From: Streptomyces maremycinicus
Lineage (GTDB): Bacteria > Actinomycetota > Actinomycetes > Streptomycetales > Streptomycetaceae
NCBI RefSeq assembly: GCF_001184025.1
Contig: NZ_BBYG01000021.1
Location: 62,001-126,000, forward strand
Direction: 5' to 3'
DNA length: 64,000 bases
Numbering within the stretch: the first letter of the stretch is position 1; every line of letters begins with the position of its first letter. The notes below the pieces were generated by a model that was not told the DNA's origin, made no database searches, and worked only from the letters and a program-made list of their open reading frames with translations. The position numbers and the translations under genes were made by a program. Shown here one piece after another: positions 30,207 through 38,262 of this stretch.

Positions 30207-31154
30207 GTGACGGCCGTTGAATCCCGTCCAGCGGGGCTTATCGGGACGAGCCAGAGCCCGAGCCGGCGGCCGTTCGGGGCCCGGGTCAAGGCGTTCGTGG
30301 CGCTGACCAAGCCGCGGATCATCGAACTGCTGCTGATCACCACCGTCCCGGTGATGTTCCTGGCGCAGCAGGGCGTTCCGGACCTCGGTCTGGTGGTCCT
30401 GACCTGCCTCGGCGGTTATCTCTCCGCGGGCGGCGCCAACGCGCTGAACATGTACATCGACCGCGACATCGACGCGCTGATGGACCGCACCTCGCAGCGC
30501 CCGCTGGTCACCGGAATGGTCAGCCCGCGTGAATGTCTCGCCTTCGGCATCACTCTCGCGGTGGTCTCCACACTTCTGTTCGGTCTGACGGTCAACTGGC
30601 TGTCGGCCTGGCTCGCCCTCGGCGCGCTCCTGTTCTACGTCGTCGTCTATACGATGATCCTCAAGCGCCGTACCTCGCAGAACATCGTGTGGGGCGGCAT
30701 CGCCGGCTGCATGCCGGTGCTGATCGGCTGGTCGGCCGTGACGAACTCGGTGTCCTGGGCGCCGGTCGTCCTCTTCCTCGTCATGTTCTTCTGGACGCCC
30801 CCGCACTACTGGCCGCTGTCCATGAAGGTCAAGGACGACTACGCGCGCGTGGGCGTGCCGATGCTGCCGGTCGTCGCCTCCAACAAGACCGTGGCCAAGC
30901 AGATCGTCCTCTACAGCTGGGTGATGGTCGCCGTCTCGCTGCTGCTGACCCCGCTGGGCTACACCGGGTGGTTCTACACCTCGGTCGCGCTGGTGGCCGG
31001 CGGCTGGTGGCTGTGGGAGGCGCACGCCCTCCAGAACCGTGCGAAGGCGGAGGCGACGGGCGGGAAGCTGAAGGAGATGCGGCTGTTCCACTGGTCCATC
31101 ACCTATGTGTCGCTGCTGTTCGTGGCGGTCGCGGTGGACCCCTTCCTGCGCTGA
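30207..31154 (+). CDS. ctaB: Protoheme IX farnesyltransferase (heme O synthase)
   Basis: CtaB attaches a farnesyl chain to heme B, giving heme O for cytochrome oxidase. The ~315-residue UbiA-family membrane protein has the prenyl-diphosphate site NMYIDRDIDALMDRTSQRP, a second conserved region FFWTPPHYWPLSMKVKDDYA, and about nine hydrophobic helices. Two GTG codons (30201 and 30207) are possible starts; 30207 has AGGGG at a suitable distance. The longer upstream frame has no conservation. ctaA, which uses its product, lies 2.5 kb away on the other strand. Confidence 0.94.
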   Translation: MTAVESRPAGLIGTSQSPSRRPFGARVKAFVALTKPRIIELLLITTVPVMFLAQQGVPDLGLVVLTCLGGYLSAGGANALNMYIDRDIDALMDRTSQRPLVTGMVSPRECLAFGITLAVVSTLLFGLTVNWLSAWLALGALLFYVVVYTMILKRRTSQNIVWGGIAGCMPVLIGWSAVTNSVSWAPVVLFLVMFFWTPPHYWPLSMKVKDDYARVGVPMLPVVASNKTVAKQIVLYSWVMVAVSLLLTPLGYTGWFYTSVALVAGGWWLWEAHALQNRAKAEATGGKLKEMRLFHWSITYVSLLFVAVAVDPFLR

Positions 31155-31187
31155 GCCCCTGCTCCTCACCCGGCTCCCGGGTCCCGG

Positions 31188-31227
31188 ACGGCCGGGGTGC
31201 GTGGTCAACACCACGCACCCCGGCCGT
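31188..31227. terminator. Perfect 18-bp hairpin after ctaB
   Basis: ACGGCCGGGGTGCGTGGT pairs exactly with its complement across the loop CAAC, 34 nt after the ctaB stop. Confidence 0.8.
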
Positions 31228-31262
31228 CGCCGTTCGATCTACCCGTCGGTAGCATCCTGGCC

Positions 31263-31619
31263 ATGGCAGACACCAAGCAGGCTGACGAGACCGCCGACGC
31301 CAAGCAGGCCGCCAAGGCCGAGCGCAAGGCGGGCCGGCTCGCCAAGCGGATCAGCGCCTTCGCCAAGGAGCACGGCGGGGCAGAGGGCCAGATCGCCTAC
31401 ATCGGCGAGCGCGGCGCCCGTATCGTCCTGGTCGGCGAGGACGGCGGCTGGGGCGACCTGGTGGCCCCCACGGTCGCCGTCGCCGAGCTGGCCGTGGGCA
31501 AGGCCGGCATCACCGTCCACGAGACCTTCGACGGAGAGTTCGCGGCGAAGGTGAAGACGGGGCCGTACGAGTGGACGCGGATGGCCGGGATCCAGATCGG
31601 CGGACCGAAGAACGGCTGA
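31263..31619 (+). CDS. Conserved small protein of unknown function
   Basis: The 118-residue protein has a Lys/Ala-rich, probably helical N-terminus (about residues 1–40) and a compact second half with GQIAYIGERGARIVLVGEDG and a C-terminal RMAGIQIGGPKNG. It has no signal peptide or membrane segment. The ATG at 31263 has no strong ribosome site. Third-position G/C is normal for a real gene. I cannot name a function. Confidence 0.7.
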   Translation: MADTKQADETADAKQAAKAERKAGRLAKRISAFAKEHGGAEGQIAYIGERGARIVLVGEDGGWGDLVAPTVAVAELAVGKAGITVHETFDGEFAAKVKTGPYEWTRMAGIQIGGPKNG

Positions 31620-31694
31620 GCAGCAACAACCTGACACCCCGGTCACCCGTTAGGACCCGTAGGAACTACGTGGTCCGTCCCCCGGGGAGTCCGG

Positions 31695-32801
31695 ATGATC
31701 GAAACGCCGTCCTTGGTGGACCAGTACTGCCACGGCGTCCTGAGAACGGAGCTGGGTCTCGGCACCTTCGAGGCCCAGTTGGCCCGCACCGAGGGGCCGC
31801 CGGCCCCCGGCACGACCCTGTTCGACACCCAGACCGGGTTCGCGGTGCGCCGCTGGTGCCCCCCGCTCCTCGGTCTGGAACCGCACGCGCCGCCCGCCCG
31901 CTATCTCGCCCGCCGTCGTGAACTCGGCGTACTGGAAGCGGGCCGCCGGCTGCTGCGCGGCAGCGGCATCACGACCTACCTGGTCGACACGGGCCTGCCC
32001 GGCGACCTCACGGGACCGGGCGAGCTCGCCTCCGCCGGCGCCGCCGAGGCACGGGAGATCGTGCGCCTCGAACCTCTCGCCGAACAGGTCGCCGACACCT
32101 CCGGCACCGTGGAGTCCTTCCTCGCCAACCTCGCCGAGTCGGTGCACGGGGCCGCCGCGAACGCCGTGGCCTTCGCCTCCGTAGCGGGCGTCCGGCACGG
32201 TCTCGCCCTCGCGCCCGAGCCGCCCGGGCCGGGGGAGGTACGGGGCGCGGCGGGCCGCTGGCTGGCGGGCCGCAGGGTCGGCGGCGAGCTGAGCGACCCG
32301 GTGCTGCTGCGGCACCTGCTGTGGATCGCGGTCGCCTCGGGACTGCCGCTCCAGCTCCACGCGGGGCTCGGTGAGCCGGGCGCGCGCGTCGACCGCACCG
32401 ATCCGGTGCTCCTGACCGACTTCGTACGGGCCACGGCGGGCCTCGGCACCGATCTCGTCCTGCTGCACGGCTACCCCTACCACCGGCACGCCGCCCACCT
32501 CGCGGGGGTCTTCCCTCATGTGTACGCCGACTCCGGCGCCGCGCTGGTGCGGACCGGTGCGCGCGCCGCGACGATCCTCGCGGAGATCCTGGAGCTGGCC
32601 CCCTTCGGCAAGATCCTCTTCTCCAGCGGCGCCGGCGGACTGCCCGAGCTGCACGTGGTCGGGGCACGGCTGTTCCGCGAGGCCCTGGCGCGGGTGCTCG
32701 GCAGCTGGGTCGTGGAGGGCGCGTGGTCGCCGGGGGACGCGCAGCGGGTGGCGGGACTGATCGCGGCGGGCAACGCGCGCCGGGTGTACGGGCTCGGCTG
32801 A
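31695..32801 (+). CDS. Amidohydrolase-2 family protein
   Basis: The 368-residue protein has the TIM-barrel amidohydrolase pattern: LVDQYCHGVLR near the N-terminus, LPLQLHAGLGEPGA on the central strand, LVLLHGYPYHRHAAHLA, and a late FSSGAGGLPELHVVGARLFRE, resembling the amidohydrolase part of FluG-like proteins. It likely hydrolyses or decarboxylates a small metabolite using a metal. The usual HxH at the first strand is reduced to a single His (QYCHG), so activity is not certain. The ATG has a GGGGAG ribosome site. Confidence 0.75.
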   Translation: MIETPSLVDQYCHGVLRTELGLGTFEAQLARTEGPPAPGTTLFDTQTGFAVRRWCPPLLGLEPHAPPARYLARRRELGVLEAGRRLLRGSGITTYLVDTGLPGDLTGPGELASAGAAEAREIVRLEPLAEQVADTSGTVESFLANLAESVHGAAANAVAFASVAGVRHGLALAPEPPGPGEVRGAAGRWLAGRRVGGELSDPVLLRHLLWIAVASGLPLQLHAGLGEPGARVDRTDPVLLTDFVRATAGLGTDLVLLHGYPYHRHAAHLAGVFPHVYADSGAALVRTGARAATILAEILELAPFGKILFSSGAGGLPELHVVGARLFREALARVLGSWVVEGAWSPGDAQRVAGLIAAGNARRVYGLG

Positions 32802-32819
32802 GGTGGACAGACTGGGCGC

Positions 32820-33566
32820 ATGACCAGCCGTACGGATGCCTTGGTGGACCGGTTCCTCGACGGACTCCGGGACCTGGACCCGGTCGCCGTGTGGGCCCAC
32901 GGCTCGCTCGCCGGGGGCGACTACCAGGAGGGCCGCAGCGACCTCGACCTCATCGCGGTCCTGGCGGGGCCCGTCACAGCGCGCACGGTCTGGGACCTGG
33001 CCCGGCTGCACGCCCGGCTGCGGAACGAGCCGCTCGCCCCGCTGCTGCACTGCACCTACCTGACCCCCGACCGGACGGCCGACCCGGAACGGCGCCACCT
33101 CACCTGGGCGCACAGCCAGCTGTTCCGGCGTACGGTCACCCCGGTCACCCGGCGGGAACTGCACGACTTCGGCCGGGTGCTGTACGGCGAGCCGCCCGGC
33201 GCGCTCCTGCCGCCCGTGCCGGACCGCGCGCTCGGCGACTTCGTCGTCCGCGACCAGCGGGACTTCTGGCGGCCCGCCGTCGACGAGGCCCACCTGTGGC
33301 GGCGGACCGTCTGGGTCGACCTGGGGCTGCTGACCTTCGCGCGGGCGACCGTGACCGTGCGGGACGGCCGGCTGATCTCCAAGCGCCGGGCCCTCGACGA
33401 ACTGTCCGCGCTGGGGGCGCCGCCGGAGGTCGTGGCGGACATCGCGCGCCGCCGCTACGACCAGGGGGAGGGGCCGGCCGACGAGGGGTGGCCGGACCGC
33501 CGGGCCGAGCTGACCCGGGACTACCTCGGGCCCGCGATCGACGGCCTGGTCAGTTCGTACACCTGA
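32820..33566 (+). CDS. Nucleotidyltransferase-domain protein
   Basis: The 248-residue protein has a polymerase-beta-type nucleotidyltransferase motif: WAHGSLAGGDYQEGRSDLDL, where GS and the D-x-D pair bind nucleotide and metal. The C-terminal half resembles the helical domain of aminoglycoside adenylyltransferase-like proteins, but this does not prove antibiotic modification. It starts 18 nt after the amidohydrolase stop and is probably in the same transcript. Its stop codon falls at the start of a 25-bp tandem repeat array. Confidence 0.75.
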   Translation: MTSRTDALVDRFLDGLRDLDPVAVWAHGSLAGGDYQEGRSDLDLIAVLAGPVTARTVWDLARLHARLRNEPLAPLLHCTYLTPDRTADPERRHLTWAHSQLFRRTVTPVTRRELHDFGRVLYGEPPGALLPPVPDRALGDFVVRDQRDFWRPAVDEAHLWRRTVWVDLGLLTFARATVTVRDGRLISKRRALDELSALGAPPEVVADIARRRYDQGEGPADEGWPDRRAELTRDYLGPAIDGLVSSYT

Positions 33567-33689
33567 GCCACGGGTCACCCACGCGCGCCGAGCCACGGGC
33601 CACCCACGCGCGCCGAGCCGCGGGTCACCCACGCGCGCCGAGCCGCGGGTCACTCACGCGCGCCGAGCCGCGGGTGACTCACCCGCGCG
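33565..33689. repeat. 25-bp tandem repeat, five copies
   Basis: Units beginning GAGCC(A/G)CGGGTCACCCAC repeat at 33565, 33590, 33615, 33640 and 33665, the last degenerate. The array spans the convergent 3' ends of the nucleotidyltransferase and ctaA genes, so its first unit starts inside one stop codon and its last lies in the other gene's end. There are no spacers, so it is not a CRISPR array. Confidence 0.9.
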
Positions 33690-34689
33690 TGCCGACCGTC
33701 GCCTCGGCGGCCGGGGCCGGCAGGTCGATCGCCGTCCCGGGGCGCTCGCGCAGCGCCAGCAGCACGCGCAGCACCGCGATCCACACCAGGCAGGAGCCGA
33801 GCATGTGCAGCCCGACCAGGGCCTCGGGGAGGTCGGTGAAGTACTGGACGTAGCCGATGACACCCTGTCCGAGCAGCACCAGGAACAGGTCCCGGGTACG
33901 GTCCAGCGGGTCCTTCGGCGCGTCCACCGCCTTGAGGATGAACCACAGGGCGAAGGTCAGCGTGACCACGATCCAGGCGAGCACGGCGTGCAGCTTGGCG
34001 ACCGTCTCCCAGTCCAGCGGCATCCGCTCGACCTCGCTGGAGTCACCGGCGTGCGGGCCCGCGCCGGTCACCACCGTGCCGACGGCGATCAGCAGCGTCG
34101 CGGCGACCACCAGGAACCACACCAGCTGCTGCACCGGCCTGCCGACCAGCGGCCGGGGCTCCCCGTCGCCCTCCCGGCCGCGCTGCCACATCACCGCGGC
34201 GACCGCGATCAGCGCCGAGGCGGCCAGGAAGTGCGCCGCGACCGTGTAGGGGTTGAGACCGACGAGCACCACGATCCCGCCGAGCACGGCGTTGCTCATC
34301 ACCAGCCAGAACTGCGCCCAGCCCAGCCGGGTCAGGCTCCGCCGGTAGGGCTTCTCGGAGCGCGCGGCGATGATCGCCCAGCCGACGGCCGCGCACAGCA
34401 CGTACGTCAGCATGCGGTTGCCGAACTCGATGGCGCCGTGGAAGCCCATCGCGCCGGTCGTGGTGAGCGAGTCGTCGGTGCACTTGGGCCAGGTCGGGCA
34501 GCCCAGACCGGAGCCGGTGAGCCGCACGGCACCGCCGGTGACCACGATGACCACCGACATCACGAGCGAATACAGCGCCGCCCGCCGAACGGTCCGGTGG
34601 GTGGGGGTCCAGCGTTCGGCGATGAAGGCGAGCGGGTTGCGCACGGCGGCTACGGCGTCGGCACGGGTCACGTTTGGCACGTGTCCCAT
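33679..34689 (-). CDS. ctaA: Heme A synthase (COX15/CtaA)
   Basis: CtaA oxidises heme O to heme A for the aa3-type oxidase. The 336-residue membrane protein has eight hydrophobic segments and the four conserved heme-ligand histidines H84 (GFHGAIEF), H153 (AAHFLA), H234 (KLHAVLAW) and H295 (GLHMLG). It also has the extracellular cysteine pair C64/C70 (GCPTWPKC). The ATG at 34689 was chosen; a GTG three codons in is an alternative. It ends inside a 25-bp tandem repeat. Confidence 0.93.
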   Translation of the reverse strand: MGHVPNVTRADAVAAVRNPLAFIAERWTPTHRTVRRAALYSLVMSVVIVVTGGAVRLTGSGLGCPTWPKCTDDSLTTTGAMGFHGAIEFGNRMLTYVLCAAVGWAIIAARSEKPYRRSLTRLGWAQFWLVMSNAVLGGIVVLVGLNPYTVAAHFLAASALIAVAAVMWQRGREGDGEPRPLVGRPVQQLVWFLVVAATLLIAVGTVVTGAGPHAGDSSEVERMPLDWETVAKLHAVLAWIVVTLTFALWFILKAVDAPKDPLDRTRDLFLVLLGQGVIGYVQYFTDLPEALVGLHMLGSCLVWIAVLRVLLALRERPGTAIDLPAPAAEATVGTRG

Positions 34690-34745
34690 CGTAGGCGCCC
34701 GCTTGTGCACGCTTTCACGAGGGTCCCCCGGGGTCCCGCGTCCGG

Positions 34746-35516
34746 CTACTCCCAGCGGAAGAACCGGCCGGCCGCCGTGAGTCCCACGACCGCCCACACG
34801 GCCAGGATCCCCAGGTCGCCCCAGGGCATGCCGGCGCCGTCCTGGAGCACGTCCCGCAGGCCGTCCGAGAGCGCCGAGACGGGCAGCAGGGCGAGCACGT
34901 CCTGGGCCCCGGCCGGGAACTTGTCGAGCGGGACGATCACCCCGCCGCCCACCAGCAGCAGCAGGAAGACCAGGTTGGCCGCGGCCAGCGTCGCCTCCGC
35001 CTTCAGGGTGCCCGCCATCAGCAGGCCGAGGCCCGAGAAGGCGGCCGTGCCCAGGACCAGCAGCAACACGACGGCCGCCGGACCGCCGTGCGGATTCCAG
35101 CCGAGCGCGAAGGCGATCGCCGTCAGCAGGATCACCTGGAGGATCTCCGTGACCAGGACCGACAGCGTCTTCGCGGTCATCAGACCCCAGCGGGGCAGCG
35201 GCGAGGAGGCGAGCCGCTTCAGCACCCCGTAACGGCGCTCGAAGCCGGTCGCGATGGCCTGGCCGGTGAAGGCCGTCGACACCACGGCGAGCGCGAGGAT
35301 GCCGGGTGTGAGGAAGTCCACCGCCTCGCCCGCGCCGGTGTCGACGATGTCCACGGTGCTGAACAGCACCAGCAGCAGGGTGGGGATCACGACGGTGAGC
35401 AGCAGCTGCTCACCGTTGCGCAGGAGCATCTTCGTCTCCAGCGCGGCCTGCGACCCGATCATGCGGGGCAGCGGCGCCGCGCCGGGCCGGGGCGTGTAGG
35501 TACCCGTGGCGGTCAT
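34746..35516 (-). CDS. ABC-2 type transporter permease
   Basis: The 256-residue protein has about six hydrophobic segments and the ABC-2 permease pattern, with FLTPGILALAVVSTAFTGQA, FERRYGVLKRLASSPLPRW and the late LPVSALSDGLRDVL. It forms the membrane part of an exporter with the ATPase gene just upstream, whose stop overlaps this ATG by one base (TGATG). Together with ctaA behind it this is the conserved neighbourhood seen next to suf operons in Streptomyces. The substrate is unknown. Confidence 0.9.
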   Translation of the reverse strand: MTATGTYTPRPGAAPLPRMIGSQAALETKMLLRNGEQLLLTVVIPTLLLVLFSTVDIVDTGAGEAVDFLTPGILALAVVSTAFTGQAIATGFERRYGVLKRLASSPLPRWGLMTAKTLSVLVTEILQVILLTAIAFALGWNPHGGPAAVVLLLVLGTAAFSGLGLLMAGTLKAEATLAAANLVFLLLLVGGGVIVPLDKFPAGAQDVLALLPVSALSDGLRDVLQDGAGMPWGDLGILAVWAVVGLTAAGRFFRWE

Positions 35517-36436
35517 CAGCGCAGCTCCTTGCCGGTCAGTTCCAGGAAGACGTCCTCCAGGGTGTGCCGTTCGACCGAGATCCGGTCCGGCATCACCCCG
35601 TGCTGCGCGCACCAGGAGGTGACCGTCGCCAGCAGCTGGGGGTCGACCTTGCCCGTCACGCGGTAGGAGCCGGCCGCCAGCTCGGCGGCCGAGCTGTCCG
35701 CGGGCAGGGCCTTGAGCAGGGAGGTCACGTCGAGGCCGGGGCGGCCGGTGAACCGCAGGGTGTTCTCGGCGCCGCCGCGGCACAGCTCCTCGGGTGAGCC
35801 CTGGGCGACGACCCGGCCCGCGTCGATGATCGCGACGTCGTCGGCGAGCTGCTCGGCCTCGTCCATGTAGTGGGTGGTCAGGATGACGGAGACACCGTCC
35901 GCGCGCAGGTCCCGGACGAGGTCCCAGGTGGCGCGGCGGGCCTGCGGGTCCAGGCCCGCCGTCGGCTCGTCCAGGAACACCAGCTCCGGGCGGCCGACGA
36001 CGGCCATCGCCAGGGCGAGCCGCTGCTGCTGGCCGCCGGAGAGGCGGCGGTACGTCGTCCGCCCGCAGGACCCGAGGCCGAGGCGTTCGACGAGGGCGTC
36101 GACGTCCAGCGGGTGGGCGTGCAGCCCGGCCACGTGCCGGAGCATCTCGTCGGCCCGGGCCCCGGAGTACACGCCCCCCGACTGGAGCATCACACCGATC
36201 CGGGGGCGGAGGTCGGCGGCCTGTCTCTGCGGGTCGAGGCCGAGGACCCGCACGAGGCCGGCGTCCGGCCTGCGGTATCCCTCGCAGGTCTCGACGGTGG
36301 TCGTCTTGCCGGCGCCGTTGGGTCCGAGGACGGCGGTGACGCCCGCCCGGGCCGTCAGGTCGAGGCCGTTCACCGCGGTCCTGGTCCCGTACCGCTTCAC
36401 CAGGGCCTCGACCCGGACGACAGGCTCACTTCGCAT
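35516..36436 (-). CDS. ABC transporter ATP-binding protein
   Basis: The 306-residue ATPase has Walker A GPNGAGKTT (residues 38–46), the signature LSGGQ (132–136), Walker B LVFLDEP (152–158) and the switch histidine in ILTTHYMDEAEQ. The C-terminal ~90 residues are the DrrA-like extension found in drug and lipid exporters. It powers the downstream ABC-2 permease. The natural cargo is not evident. Confidence 0.93.
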   Translation of the reverse strand: MRSEPVVRVEALVKRYGTRTAVNGLDLTARAGVTAVLGPNGAGKTTTVETCEGYRRPDAGLVRVLGLDPQRQAADLRPRIGVMLQSGGVYSGARADEMLRHVAGLHAHPLDVDALVERLGLGSCGRTTYRRLSGGQQQRLALAMAVVGRPELVFLDEPTAGLDPQARRATWDLVRDLRADGVSVILTTHYMDEAEQLADDVAIIDAGRVVAQGSPEELCRGGAENTLRFTGRPGLDVTSLLKALPADSSAAELAAGSYRVTGKVDPQLLATVTSWCAQHGVMPDRISVERHTLEDVFLELTGKELR

Positions 36437-36534
36437 GGCTCAAGAGTCTAGGTTCGCGGGCGGGTGCTCCGACCGGGGGGTACGGGAACCGGCCGGACGC
36501 GACGGCGGCGGGGGCCGGCGCGGGGCGGGCGGAT

Positions 36535-37335
36535 TCAGCATTCGTCCTCGCGGGACCGGTGCAGGGGCAGCCACCGCTGTGCGTAGGCCACGGCGTCCGC
36601 GACCGGAAACAGCCGTACGTCCGCCGCCCCGACCGTGCCCCGTACGACGTCCCGGTCGCGTTCGAAGTCATGGCCCAGCTCGTCGAAGCGGTCGGAGTCG
36701 ATCGACACCTCGGTCATGACCTCCCATGTCCCGCCGGGTCCCGGCCGGCCCACCTCGACGAGCGGGGCCGGGATCCGGTACTCGGCCAGGTGGAAGCTGG
36801 TGCAGGTGAGGTATCCGGTGCCCAGGAGCAGGACCCGCGCGCCCGCCCGCTCCAGCCGCGCCAGCGGGCTGCGCTCGCCGAGCCGGCAGTCGGGGGCGTG
36901 GCCGTCGACCAGCTCAGCCGCCCGCGCCCCGAGCGCCGCGAACGAGGTGTGCGGATGGGCGCTGCGCAGGGCGCCGGGCCAGGTGCGGACCGTCTCCGGG
37001 ATCACGCCGACGCCGCGGGAGGGGGTGACGAGCGGGTCGTAGGCGGGCATGTTCGCCCGGATCCGCTCCCACCACTGCGCGGGGACCGGCGGTCTGCTCC
37101 ACAGGGCCGGGTCGGACAGGTCGCCCGACTGGGTGGGGACCACGAGGGTGCCGTCCGGGCCGATCGCGTCGAGCAGTCCCCGCACGACCGCCACGGCGCC
37201 TCCGCACACCCAGCCGAGAGAACTGAGCGAGGAGTGCACGAGGAGGATTTCTCCGGGTTCGACACCCAGGGCGCGAAGCTCCCCCGCGAGGGTGTCGCGG
37301 GTGACAAGTGGGCCGGTGGGAGGGGGTGTGGACAT
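36535..37335 (-). CDS. AAC(3)-type aminoglycoside N-acetyltransferase family protein
   Basis: The 266-residue protein matches the antibiotic-NAT family: ILLVHSSLSSLGWVCGG near residue 30, LLDAIGPDGTLVVPTQSGD, the central HPHTSFAALG, and ARVLLLGTGYLTCTSFHLAEY. Family members acetylate aminoglycosides at the 3-amino group with acetyl-CoA, but many chromosomal Streptomyces copies have unknown natural substrates. The ATG start faces the sufR promoter region, so the two genes are divergent. Confidence 0.82.
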   Translation of the reverse strand: MSTPPPTGPLVTRDTLAGELRALGVEPGEILLVHSSLSSLGWVCGGAVAVVRGLLDAIGPDGTLVVPTQSGDLSDPALWSRPPVPAQWWERIRANMPAYDPLVTPSRGVGVIPETVRTWPGALRSAHPHTSFAALGARAAELVDGHAPDCRLGERSPLARLERAGARVLLLGTGYLTCTSFHLAEYRIPAPLVEVGRPGPGGTWEVMTEVSIDSDRFDELGHDFERDRDVVRGTVGAADVRLFPVADAVAYAQRWLPLHRSREDEC

Positions 37336-37432
37336 GGTCCGGCAGTGTCCTGGAAGGGGGCTCGGCAGGCCAGTGGTTTTATCGCACCGCTGACGTCGGC
37401 CGATCGATCAAAGATCGTTTCCGCAGGTCAGA

Positions 37433-37446
37433 TTAGGTATGCCTAA
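37433..37446. promoter_or_regulatory. Iron-box-like palindrome upstream of sufR
   Basis: TTAGGTATGCCTAA resembles the first 14 bases of the DmdR/IdeR iron box (11 of 14 match by eye), but the rest of the 19-base box is not conserved. It lies between the divergent AAC(3)-like and sufR genes. Confidence 0.25.
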
Positions 37447-37482
37447 GTGACGCAGGGCACCGCCCGGTGATCCGGACGCGGC

Positions 37483-37519
37483 TTGCCTGCCCCTGAGGAA
37501 TTACGCAACAATGGCGTTG
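37483..37519 (+). promoter_or_regulatory. sufR promoter with SufR operator CAAC-N6-GTTG
   Basis: CAAC (37506–37509) and GTTG (37516–37519) with a 6-base gap match the operator reported for Streptomyces SufR. The final G is also the first base of the sufR GTG start. A -35-like TTGCCT (37483) and -10-like AACAAT (37507) with 18-base spacing would start transcription about at the GTG, so the mRNA may be leaderless and the operator covers the -10. This fits autorepression of the whole suf operon. Confidence 0.6.
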
Positions 37520-38262
37520 TGAAAAACGTCGGCGAGGTTCGGGAGACCCCCACGGGGACCCCCCAGGAGGAGATCGCGACCGGTGAGCGCTCGACGCGCA
37601 ACCGGGTCGCGCGGTCCATCCTGGACCACGGACCGTCGACCGTCGCCGAGCTGGCCGGCCGGCTGGGCCTCACCCAGGCCGCCGTACGCCGCCATCTGGA
37701 CGCCCTGGTCGCCGACGACATCGTGGCGGCCCGCGAGCAGCGGGTGTACGGAGCGCGGACCCGTGGGCGCCCGGCCAAGGCCTTCGCCCTCACCGACTGC
37801 GGCCGTGACGCCTTCGACCAGTCCTACGACAAGCTCGCCGCCGACGCCCTGCGCTGGATCCAGGAGCGCTTCGGCGGGGACGAGGCCGTCGTCGCCTTCG
37901 CCCGCGCGCGCATCGCCGAACAGGCCGCCGGGTACCGCCAGGCCATCGAGGCCGCCGCCCCGGAAGAGCGCACCGAAGCCCTGGCCAAGGCCCTGAGTGC
38001 GGACGGGTACGCTGCTACGGCGCGCAGCGCACCGGTCGGCGAGCAGCTGTGCCAGCACCACTGCCCCGTCGCCCATGTCGCCGAGAAGTTCCCGCAGCTC
38101 TGCGAGGCGGAGACGGAGATCTTCTCCCAGCTGCTCGGGACCCATGTCCAGCGACTGGCGACCATCGCGCACGGCGACGGCGTCTGCACGACGTTCATCC
38201 CCAGAGTTTCCACAGCCACCCAGAACGCATCCGCAAGCACCGCCGGGAGGAACCCCGCATGA
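37519..38262 (+). CDS. sufR: Iron-sulfur-cluster-sensing repressor SufR
   Basis: SufR represses the suf operon when cluster supply is adequate. The 247-residue protein has a DeoR/ArsR-type winged helix (STVAELAGRLGLTQAAVRRH, residues ~35–70) and a C-terminal cluster-binding set C178-x3-C182-x12-C195 (LCQHHCPVAH...LCEAE). The GTG at 37519 gives the usual start VKNVGEVRET; the frame opens 12 codons earlier but would bury the operator. The stop overlaps the sufB ATG (ATGA), so it is the first gene of the operon it controls. Confidence 0.93.
   Translation: MKNVGEVRETPTGTPQEEIATGERSTRNRVARSILDHGPSTVAELAGRLGLTQAAVRRHLDALVADDIVAAREQRVYGARTRGRPAKAFALTDCGRDAFDQSYDKLAADALRWIQERFGGDEAVVAFARARIAEQAAGYRQAIEAAAPEERTEALAKALSADGYAATARSAPVGEQLCQHHCPVAHVAEKFPQLCEAETEIFSQLLGTHVQRLATIAHGDGVCTTFIPRVSTATQNASASTAGRNPA

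Noticed and set aside
26213..30220. 1335-codon open frame on the + strand
   Set aside because: It is antisense to zwf, tal and tkt, which have full-length conserved products. Its translation is low-complexity Val/Asp/Gly/Arg, typical of the mirror frame in high-GC DNA.
33565..33689. CRISPR array
   Set aside because: The 25-bp units are directly adjacent with no spacers, and there are no cas genes.
36535..37335. Confirmed aminoglycoside resistance gene
   Set aside because: The fold is AAC(3)-like, but chromosomal family members often have other roles, so only the family is claimed.
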